19,393 nt of DNA from CAYLNM01 sp964385045 (lineage in GTDB: Bacteria > Planctomycetota > Phycisphaerae > Phycisphaerales > SM1A02): NCBI GenBank assembly GCA_964385045.1, contig CAYLNM010000081.1, forward strand, positions 1 to 19,393, given 5' to 3'. A program made the translations under genes and the position numbers. This document shows positions 13,254 to 19,393 of this stretch, piece by piece (the stretch's first letter is position 1; every line of letters starts with the position of its first letter). Below the pieces are notes generated by a model, which saw only the letters and a program-made list of their open reading frames with translations, did no database searches and was not told the origin of the DNA.

Positions 13254-16200
13254 GTGGCCGAGCGCGAGTGCGAGCACGGGACGATCGACGGTCGACGACG
13301 GGCCGGGACGCGGCGGGCGGCCGCGCGCGGGGGCGGCGGTGCCGGAGCCGTGGTCGTCGTGCTCGCGGCATTCGGCCTCGGCGCCTGCGGGGGGCCGACG
13401 CCGGGGGATGACGCAGTCGCCGGCGACGGCATCGGGGCGACGCCTCCACCGTCGGCGTGGCTGGATCCCGACGTCGCGGCATGGGCCGCATCGGTGGATC
13501 CGGCCGAGGTGCGGGCGGCAGCCGCGGTCGTGCCCGGCCGTCCGGGGTGGCTCGAGCGTCTGACGGCGGAGCCGGCTGCCATCGGGCGGGCCCCGGTCGC
13601 GATGGCCCGTGACGACCTGACGTCGCTGTTCGCACGCGTCGCGCCGCCCGAGGGCGACGTCGGACCCCAGGTCGACGAGCGGCCGGTCGAGCCGGCGCAG
13701 CGGCGTGCCGCCGCCGAGCGGCTGGAGCGAGCCCGGGCCGCCCGAGCGGAGGGCCGGCTGCTGCGGGCGGTGCGCGACCTGCAGACCGCCGTCGAGCTCG
13801 ACCCCGCGTCGATCGAGGCTCGCCGCGAGCTCGCGCGGACCGGTGAGCTGATCGGCAACCTCGAGCTCGCCGCGGACGCCTGGCGGGCCCTGGCCTCGCG
13901 ACGCCCGTCGGATCCGGAGGCGGCGCTCGCGCTCTCGGTCGCCGCGCTGGAGGCGGGGCGTCCCCTCGAGGCGGTCTCGCTGCTGCGGCCGGCGTTGCAC
14001 GGCCCTGCGGACCGGGGGAGCGACGGTGGGGCGTCCCTGATCCTCGCGCGGCCGCTGCGGCTCGCGCTGCTGCGGGCGTGCGAGGCCCTCGCGGCCGACG
14101 CGGCGGCGGCCGAGGTGGCCGGGATGCTGCTGACGGCGCCCGAGCGGAGGGCGGGGGGCGAGGACGAACGGCGGCGCGTCGCCCGGCGGAGCGGACGCAC
14201 GATCGCGGCGATGCGCGGCATCGATCGCACCGACGCCGCGATCGCGATGGCGGCGGGCGACGCCCACCTGCGGCTCGGACGTGCGGGCGAGGCGCGGCGG
14301 GCGTGGGCGCGGGCGGCCGCCGAGCTGCAGGAATCGGCCGACGTCGCGGCTGGGAGCGCGAGCGCGGGCGCGGGCGCGGGCGCGGCCCGGCGACCCGAGC
14401 TCGCGGCGGCCCTGCTCGTCCGCACCGCGTGGCTCGAGCTGGTGTCGGGAGCGCTGCCGGCCGCCTGGGCCACGGTGATCCGTGCGACCACCGACCCCCA
14501 TCTCGCCGGCTCGCCGGCGCCGCGGCGGGTGGCGGAGGCCATCGCCGAGGCGCTGGTCGGGGCCGACTCCCCGGGTGTCCCGGGTGCCCGGGTCGCCGCC
14601 GCGAGCGTGGCGGCCGCCGCGTCCGCGGAGTCCGGTCCGGCCGCGGCGGCGGATCGGTCCCGCGGCCCCTCGTCGCGGATCCTCGTGCAGTCCGACCGCG
14701 TCCGTGCGTCCGGTCCCGCGTGGCCGCACCCGCTCCCCGATGCCCGCGCCGAGGCGCTGCATCTGCTTCGGGCCCGGCCGGCGCCGCTCGGCCTCGACGA
14801 GGTCGACCTCGCGCTCCCGGCGCCGTCCGGCGTCGGCCCGGTCACGGCGGCGTTCGCGTTCGAGGCCTGCGGCTGGCTCGGCCGGGCGTGGCAGGTCCTC
14901 GACGACGCCGCCGAGGGGACGGGCGCGGCGGACCCGCGCCTCCACGTCGCCCGCGTGCGGCTGGCGGGGCTCCTGCGCGATCCCGCCGCGCTGCGGAGGG
15001 CGATGGCCGACGCGGCGACCGTGGGGCTCGCGCCGGCCGCGCCGCGACCGGAGGCGCCCGCCCCCCTCGCGCCGCCCGCGGGAGCGGCCACCGCCTGGCG
15101 GCCGGTGCTCGGCGTCGCGGCGGTGGCGGCCCTCGCCCGCGTGGGGCAGCTCGACGAGGCGGTCGCGTTCGCCGCCGAGCTCCGCGACGAGCTCGCCGCG
15201 GTCAGCGACGCCCGAACGGAGGCCGCCGTCGGCGTTCCGGCCCCGCTCGCCGCCGGCGTCCTCGACGACGACCGCGCCGCCGCCGATCCCCCCGACCTCG
15301 CGACGTCCGCCGACCTCATCGCCGCGGTCGACCTGGCGCTCGCCGCGGCCCGCGCCGAGCGTGCATGGACCGCCGGCGGCGACTCGCGCCGCCGCGAGGA
15401 CGTGCGCGACGCGGTGGCACTCGCGGCCGCGGTGATCGAGCGGCGGCCGGACGCCGGGGTCGCGTGGGAGCTGCTCGACCGCATCCTCGCGCCCGGCGGC
15501 CCCGTCGCGGACCCGGCGGCCCGCGTGCGTCATCGCCGGCAGTGGGGGATCGCGGCCGCGAACGCGCCTTCGGGGGCGGCGCTCCGGCGCGAGCGGCTGC
15601 TCGCCGCCGGCCGGTACGAGGCCGCCGACGACGCGGCTCGCCTCGCACTGCTCGTCGACCCCGGGGACGAGGCCGCCCTCGAGCATCTCGTCGCGGCCCG
15701 CCTCCGCGACGGCCGCCCCGGCGACGCGGTGGCGTGGCTCGAGGACCGGCTCGCCCGGCGGCCGGCGGATCCCGTGGCCGCCACCGCGCTGTTCCGGGTC
15801 GAGGCGATGGGCGGGGCCCGCGACGCCGCGTGGGCGCGGCTCGAGGACCGGCTCGATCGCCGTCGCGACGACCTGGTGGCCCTGCGACTCGCCGAGACCG
15901 CGGCCGGCGTCGCGGGCGACGCGATGATCCGGCTCGTCATGGGCGAGCGTCGGCTGCTCACCCGCCCGGCGTCGCCGCACCGCGACCTGCTCCTCGCCCG
16001 GCTCGCCGCCGACGCGGGGCAGGACCGCGACGCGGTGCAGGCACTCCGCGGCGTCGTGGAGCAGGTCGACGACGCGTCCGACCGCGACGTGCTCGCCGCC
16101 TCGGCGGTGCTGCGGCGGCTCGCGGCGGGGGACGACGACGGGGCGGCACCGGGACCGCCCGTCGGCCCGCCGGCGGGGCTCGCGGGCGAAGGCGCCGCCG

Positions 16201-17504
16201 CGAGGACCGGTCGCCCGGACGCCTCCCTCGAGCCGTCCGAGGCGCTCGAGATCGAGCTGGCCACGCGGCTCGCCGCCCGGCCGGGCGCCCCGGTCGAGCC
16301 CGTCGTCCGCGGACTCGGTGCCCGTCTGCGCCGCGACGGACCCGACGCCGGCAGCCTCGCGCTGGTGGACGCCCTTGCCCGCGACGCCCGGGATGCCCGC
16401 AGCCCCGGGCGTCGGCCGGGCACCGCCGGCGTTCTCCGCGTCGTCGACCCGTGGCGGCCGTTCGCCGCGGACCTCCTCGCCGGCGGGCTCGCCGACCGGG
16501 CCGCGGTCGCCGTCGCCCGCCGACTGCTCCGCGGGGCGGAGACCGGCCGCGACCTGGAGGACCTCGTCGCCCTGCACGTGGCCCTCGCGGCGGCCACCTC
16601 GGCCGCGGCCGAGGGCGCCGACGGCGTGACGCCGATCGGGCGACCGCTCCACGAGCGGCTCGCCCCCGCCGCGATCCGGGCCGCGGCGGGCCTCGACGCC
16701 GGCTCCGGAGGTGCGGCTCCCACCGCGCTCGTGTCCGCGGTTCTCGCCCGCCTCGCTGGCGCCGGCCGCCTCGCCCCGTACGCCGCTCCCGACGCGGCGG
16801 CTCCGGGCCCCCGCGACGAGCGGCTCGCCGCCGCCCTGCTGCGGGCGGCCCAGGTCCACCGCCTCGTCGGCGCGCCGGCGGCCGCGGACGCGTTGCTCGC
16901 GCAGGCCCTCGAGCTCGCCCCGGACGACCCGGGCATCCTCAACGACCTCGGCTACACGCGGTTGGAGGCGGCCGACCGCGTCGACTCGGCGGCGGCCCGG
17001 CTGATCGAACGGGCCCACCGTCTCGACCCTGGCTCGGCCGCGATCACCGACAGCCTCGGCTGGCTCCGCTACCGGCAGGGCCGGCTCGAGGACGGGCCGG
17101 ACGGCGAGCCCGGAGCCCTGGGCCTGCTCGAGCGCGCCGCGGCCGCCGCCGAGACGCCGACGGGGGAGATCCTGCTGCACCTCGGCGACGCCCGCTGGCG
17201 GGCCGGCGACCGGGCGGGGGCGGCCGAGGCCTGGCGGCGCGGGGCCCGCCTCGACGGCTCCGACGCCCACCGTACGGACACCGAGCAGCGGCTCCGCGTC
17301 CTGCAGGAGGGGGTCTGGGGCGTCCTCGTCCGCGACCCCGGGCGGATGTATGATGCGACGTTCGGACCGACCGCCCGAGCCCTCCGCGAGCGGCTCGCGG
17401 CCCTCGACCCCGCGGGCGACGGCACCCCCCCGGTGCGACCGACCGACGCGGAGGTCGCGAACGCGGTCGGCGCCGGCACCGAGCCGTCCGGTCGCGAGAA
17501 CTGA
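13254..17504 (+). CDS. Very large TPR-repeat lipoprotein
   Basis: The frame is open far upstream, but the start is set by an excellent Shine-Dalgarno, GAGGAGG (13241-13247), six bases before a GTG at 13254. This gives 1416 residues with an Arg-rich head, a hydrophobic run (AGAVVVVLAAFGLGAC) and a lipobox LGAC with the lipidated Cys at 45, so it is a membrane-anchored, exported lipoprotein. TPR-like helical pairs are clear at about 149-250 (RAVRDLQTAVELDP) and about 825-865, and most canonical at about 1195-1345 (DDPGILNDLGYTRLE, LDPGSAAITDSLGWLRYRQG, LLHLGDARWRAGDRAGAAEA). The middle is Ala/Arg/Asp-rich helical sequence with weak repeats. The likely role is a periplasmic protein-binding scaffold; the partners are unknown. 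Confidence 0.82.
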   Translation: MAERECEHGTIDGRRRAGTRRAAARGGGGAGAVVVVLAAFGLGACGGPTPGDDAVAGDGIGATPPPSAWLDPDVAAWAASVDPAEVRAAAAVVPGRPGWLERLTAEPAAIGRAPVAMARDDLTSLFARVAPPEGDVGPQVDERPVEPAQRRAAAERLERARAARAEGRLLRAVRDLQTAVELDPASIEARRELARTGELIGNLELAADAWRALASRRPSDPEAALALSVAALEAGRPLEAVSLLRPALHGPADRGSDGGASLILARPLRLALLRACEALAADAAAAEVAGMLLTAPERRAGGEDERRRVARRSGRTIAAMRGIDRTDAAIAMAAGDAHLRLGRAGEARRAWARAAAELQESADVAAGSASAGAGAGAARRPELAAALLVRTAWLELVSGALPAAWATVIRATTDPHLAGSPAPRRVAEAIAEALVGADSPGVPGARVAAASVAAAASAESGPAAAADRSRGPSSRILVQSDRVRASGPAWPHPLPDARAEALHLLRARPAPLGLDEVDLALPAPSGVGPVTAAFAFEACGWLGRAWQVLDDAAEGTGAADPRLHVARVRLAGLLRDPAALRRAMADAATVGLAPAAPRPEAPAPLAPPAGAATAWRPVLGVAAVAALARVGQLDEAVAFAAELRDELAAVSDARTEAAVGVPAPLAAGVLDDDRAAADPPDLATSADLIAAVDLALAAARAERAWTAGGDSRRREDVRDAVALAAAVIERRPDAGVAWELLDRILAPGGPVADPAARVRHRRQWGIAAANAPSGAALRRERLLAAGRYEAADDAARLALLVDPGDEAALEHLVAARLRDGRPGDAVAWLEDRLARRPADPVAATALFRVEAMGGARDAAWARLEDRLDRRRDDLVALRLAETAAGVAGDAMIRLVMGERRLLTRPASPHRDLLLARLAADAGQDRDAVQALRGVVEQVDDASDRDVLAASAVLRRLAAGDDDGAAPGPPVGPPAGLAGEGAAARTGRPDASLEPSEALEIELATRLAARPGAPVEPVVRGLGARLRRDGPDAGSLALVDALARDARDARSPGRRPGTAGVLRVVDPWRPFAADLLAGGLADRAAVAVARRLLRGAETGRDLEDLVALHVALAAATSAAAEGADGVTPIGRPLHERLAPAAIRAAAGLDAGSGGAAPTALVSAVLARLAGAGRLAPYAAPDAAAPGPRDERLAAALLRAAQVHRLVGAPAAADALLAQALELAPDDPGILNDLGYTRLEAADRVDSAAARLIERAHRLDPGSAAITDSLGWLRYRQGRLEDGPDGEPGALGLLERAAAAAETPTGEILLHLGDARWRAGDRAGAAEAWRRGARLDGSDAHRTDTEQRLRVLQEGVWGVLVRDPGRMYDATFGPTARALRERLAALDPAGDGTPPVRPTDAEVANAVGAGTEPSGREN
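14362..14385 (+). repeat. GCGCGG hexamer tandem repeat (four units)
   Basis: Four exact hexamers lie inside the TPR lipoprotein gene and encode an Ala-Gly run. Unit changes would keep the frame. This is a simple-sequence slippage site with no other visible role. Confidence 0.6.
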
Positions 17505-17528
17505 CCGGCGGCGTTCGCCTCCATCCCC

Positions 17529-17560
17529 GGGCCCGGCTCGCACTGGCGCCGACCGGGCCC
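17529..17560 (+). terminator. Possible terminator hairpin after the TPR lipoprotein gene
   Basis: A perfect 8-bp stem GGGCCCGG/CCGGGCCC (17529-17536 with 17553-17560) with a 16-base loop lies 24 bases after the stop and about 70 bases before yebC. There is no T-tract, so termination is uncertain. Confidence 0.35.
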
Positions 17561-17632
17561 ACCCCGCTCCCGCGGCCGCGCTCGACCGGCGGCGGGAGGT
17601 CGTGCCCCCGATCGAGCGCGAGGACGCACCGC

Positions 17633-18379
17633 ATGGCCGGTCACAGCAAGTGGGCGAACATCAAGCACCGCAAGGCCCGCCAGGACGCGGCCAAGGGCAA
17701 GATGTGGTCCAAGTGCGCGCGGGCGATCATCGTCGCGGCCAAGAACGGCGGCGGCGATCCGGCCACGAACCTCGCCCTCCGCTACGCGATCGACGAGGCG
17801 AAGGCGTGCAACATGCCGCGCGACACGATCGAGAAGGCGGTGAAGAAGGGGGCGGGCGAGCTCGACACCGGCGAGGTGTACGAGGAGATCCGCTACGAGG
17901 GCTACGGCCCGAGCGGCGTCGGCGTGATCGTCGACTGCCTCACCGACAAGACGACCCGCACCGCCCCCGAGCTCCGCAAGATCTTCGAGAAGTCCGGCGG
18001 CAACCTCGCCACCACGGGAGCGGTGAGCTTCGGCTTCGAGCGGCGGGGCGTCTTCCTCGTGGAGTCCTCGGCCACCACGGAGGAGCAGCTCATGGAGGTG
18101 ACGCTCGAGGCGGGGGCGGAGGACATCGTCGAGTCCGAGGGTGGCTTCGAGGTCACCTGCGACCCGTCGAGCTACAGCACCGTCCGCGACGCGCTCGAGG
18201 CCGCGGGCATCGAGCCCGCGAGTGCCGAGATCGCCTTCCTGCCCCAGACGACGGTGGACTGCGACGCCGACACCGCGGAGAAGGTCCTGCGGCTGCTCGA
18301 CACGCTCGAGGACCACGACGACGTGCAGAAGGTCTACCACAACGCCGAGATCCCGGACGAGGTCCTCAGCGGCACCTGA
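17633..18379 (+). CDS. yebC: YebC/PmpR/TACO1-family regulator or translation factor
   Basis: The 248-residue product has the normal family length and starts MAGHSKWANIKHRKARQDAA, the hallmark of the family. GAGGA (17620-17624) lies 8 bases before the ATG. The N-terminal helical domain contains FAR-equivalent CARAIIVAAKNGGGDP (27-42) and NMPRDTIEKAVKKG. The central segment is YEGYGPSGVGVIVDCLTDKT, and a later motif is GAVSFGFERRGVF. Family members were long annotated as DNA-binding transcription regulators. Work on mitochondrial TACO1 and bacterial YebC supports a role on the ribosome with proline-rich nascent chains, which would suit the Pro/Ala-rich proteins here (inference). It stands alone rather than beside ruvC. 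Confidence 0.95.
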   Translation: MAGHSKWANIKHRKARQDAAKGKMWSKCARAIIVAAKNGGGDPATNLALRYAIDEAKACNMPRDTIEKAVKKGAGELDTGEVYEEIRYEGYGPSGVGVIVDCLTDKTTRTAPELRKIFEKSGGNLATTGAVSFGFERRGVFLVESSATTEEQLMEVTLEAGAEDIVESEGGFEVTCDPSSYSTVRDALEAAGIEPASAEIAFLPQTTVDCDADTAEKVLRLLDTLEDHDDVQKVYHNAEIPDEVLSGT

Positions 18380-18424
18380 CCAGCTTCCCCGGCCCGTCGG
18401 GTCCGCTCGGCCGCGGTCCCGACG

Positions 18425-18455
18425 CGCCGTCTCGCCGCTCGTCGGCGGGACGGCG
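18425..18455 (+). terminator. Strong hairpin downstream of yebC
   Basis: A 13-bp stem with one T-G wobble and a 5-base loop (18425-18437 with 18443-18455) lies 45 bases after the yebC stop. It is among the most stable simple hairpins in the window. It is followed by ACCCCTTC rather than a T-run, so it is a GC-type terminator candidate. Confidence 0.45.
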
Positions 18456-18532
18456 ACCCCTTCGCTCCGACGACAATCCGGTTCCGCCGCCCGCGGACGT
18501 CACGCTGCGTTCCGCGGTCGACCTCCGACCCT

Positions 18533-18550
18533 CGCCGAGCATGCTCGGCG
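18533..18550. promoter_or_regulatory. 18-base perfect palindrome, possible operator
   Basis: CGCCGAGCATGCTCGGCG is perfectly self-complementary with no spacer. It lies about 140 bases before the start of the HExxH gene. Loopless palindromes of this size are typical dimer-binding sites; as RNA it would fold only with a strained loop. No regulator can be named. Confidence 0.4.
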
Positions 18551-18688
18551 GGGGCGGCGACGGTCGATCGCGCGGACGAGGAGCGGCGACCTCGCGGACG
18601 GGCCCCGGACCGGGACGCCGACGTCGGCCGTCGCCCCGTGCGGGGCGGGGTGTGGCGGCGGCCCACGGAGACGGAGGACGACGCCGCG

Positions 18689-19315
18689 ATGAGGAGGGGA
18701 CCGCATCCGAGAAAGGCGCCGCGACGCATGCGACGGCGACGGGATCCGAACGCCGGGTCGCGTGTGGTCGCGGCGGGCCGCATGGTCGAGCCGGGTGAGC
18801 CGGTGCCGGCGCCGGTGAACCTGCCGATCGCCCGCGACCGGCCCGCACCCGGGTTCCGACACGTGCTGATGCGCCGGGACGTGGTGCGGTTCCTCGAGCT
18901 GCTCGACGACTGGCACGAGCTGGCCGAGGGGCTCGAGGGAATCCGCCTCGCCGGCGGCGATCCCGACTGCTTCGGCTGGTACGAGCCCGGCATCGTCGTG
19001 CTCGGGGCGTGGCCGCGGACCAGTGCGATCATCCTCGACGAGGCGTGGGTCGAGGAGAGCCTGCCGGTGCTCGAGCGGCTCGAGGTGCCGATCGAGTCGC
19101 TGGGCGGGGGACGCCGCCGACTGGAGTTCGACGAGCGGAGCGCCCGCGGCTTCCTGCTGCTCGACGTGCTGCTGCACGAGCTGGGGCACCACCACGACCG
19201 CATGCACACCCGCTCGCAGTACGAGTGCTCGCGGGGCGAGCCGTACGCGATGGACTACGCCGAACGGCGGACGGAGGAGCTCTGGGAGCGGTACGTCGAT
19301 GCGTTCGGGGGGTGA
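18689..19315 (+). CDS. Small HExxH (putative zinc metallopeptidase-like) protein of unknown family
   Basis: From the ATG at 18689, with GGAGG at 18673-18677 (11 bases upstream), the product has 208 residues. The first 20 are very basic (MRRGPHPRKAPRRMRRRRDP), and there is no signal peptide or membrane segment. A helical stretch at about 59-90 (VVRFLELLDDWHELAEGLEG) and a strand-rich part (GWYEPGIVVLGAWPRTSAII) follow. Helix 154-175 then carries LLLDVLLHELGHHHDRMHTR: H163-E164-x-x-H167 is the zincin motif, with further His/Asp at 168-170. The C-terminus (about 184-202, EPYAMDYAERRTEELWERY) offers Glu residues that could be a third ligand. Protease activity is inferred from the motif alone. A later in-frame ATG at 18728 or 18782 is possible. 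Confidence 0.68.
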   Translation: MRRGPHPRKAPRRMRRRRDPNAGSRVVAAGRMVEPGEPVPAPVNLPIARDRPAPGFRHVLMRRDVVRFLELLDDWHELAEGLEGIRLAGGDPDCFGWYEPGIVVLGAWPRTSAIILDEAWVEESLPVLERLEVPIESLGGGRRRLEFDERSARGFLLLDVLLHELGHHHDRMHTRSQYECSRGEPYAMDYAERRTEELWERYVDAFGG

Positions 19316-19393
19316 GGCGGCGGTTCGGCGAGCATGGGGACGGCGGGGTCCCGGTCCGGTCGGCGGGTGCGTGCGGGGTGGGCCGGCGGTCGC
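19316..19393. other. Right edge, possible start of another gene
   Basis: After the HExxH gene, an ATG at 19334 opens 20 codons to the edge (MGTAGSRSGRRVRAGWAGGR), and a GTG at 19312-19314 overlaps the preceding stop in the GTGA manner seen between rbfA and its neighbour. Neither has a convincing ribosome-binding site, so no gene is called. Confidence 0.25.

Larger units (their letters stand above)
18380..18688. other. Intergenic region between yebC and the HExxH gene
   Basis: This region holds a long hairpin (18425-18455) and an 18-base palindrome (18533-18550), both listed separately, and the ribosome-binding site GGAGG (18673-18677) of the next gene. No protein-like frame or clear -35/-10 pair was found. 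The next gene's frame is open back to 18638, but that extension has no ribosome-binding site. Confidence 0.5.

Noticed and set aside
12453..17543. A 1696-codon open frame antisense to the TPR lipoprotein gene
   Set aside because: In DNA of this GC content stop codons are rare and antisense frames stay open by chance. The translation is Arg/Gly/Pro-rich with no domain, while the plus frame has a lipobox, TPRs and a strong ribosome-binding site.
19334..19393. Start of a further gene at the right edge
   Set aside because: Only 20 codons are visible and no good ribosome-binding site precedes the ATG, so the evidence is too thin to call a gene.

Overview
The window is very GC-rich DNA (third codon positions are almost all G or C) with dense bacterial coding. 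The gene content is a lone fliM, a nusA-infB-rbfA core, large Ala/Pro-rich extensions on IF-2, NusA and RbfA, a helix-hairpin-helix protein with a histone-H1-like Lys/Thr/Ser tail, and a giant TPR lipoprotein. This looks most like a Planctomycetota (Phycisphaerae-like) chromosome. That placement is inferred from protein style, not from a marker-gene search. Nothing looks recently acquired: there is no transposase, integrase, phage gene, tRNA, rRNA or CRISPR array.

Layout from left to right. (1) A minus-strand gene with a good Shine-Dalgarno starts at 66 and leaves the window at the left edge. (2) A secreted, cysteine-free helical protein (482-2026, +) converges on (3) a large DsbD-like membrane thiol reductase (2073-4547, -). 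Its domains are in an unusual order: alpha-alpha-TM pair-thioredoxin-CcdA. (4) fliM (4862-6070, +) lies divergently from dsbD across a 314-base gap that holds a possible sigma28-type promoter. (5) A 713-base gap carries a strong sigma70-type promoter (TTGACA, 18 bases, TAGACT) and a long hairpin-rich leader. It feeds (6) nusA (6784-8358), infB (8417-11443), rbfA (11480-12145) and an EndoIII-like/H1-tail protein (12142-13089), with rbfA and the last gene overlapping by 4 bases. (7) A 1416-residue TPR lipoprotein follows (13254-17504). (8) yebC (17633-18379) comes next. (9) A gap with a strong hairpin and an 18-base palindrome precedes (10) a small HExxH protein (18689-19315).

Functionally, the centre is a translation and transcription-elongation operon (NusA, IF-2, RbfA). 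The usual partners rimP, ylxR and truB are missing from it, and a DNA-repair-fold protein with a chromatin-like tail stands where truB or rpsO often sit. yebC adds another translation or regulation factor downstream. The flanks hold envelope functions: periplasmic thiol chemistry, a flagellar switch component and a lipoprotein scaffold.

The observations most worth checking are the permuted DsbD with two alpha domains, the structured nusA leader, the EndoIII-like/H1-tail fusion in the rbfA operon, and the unassigned HExxH protein behind a perfect palindrome. I did not find a clearly new multi-gene system.
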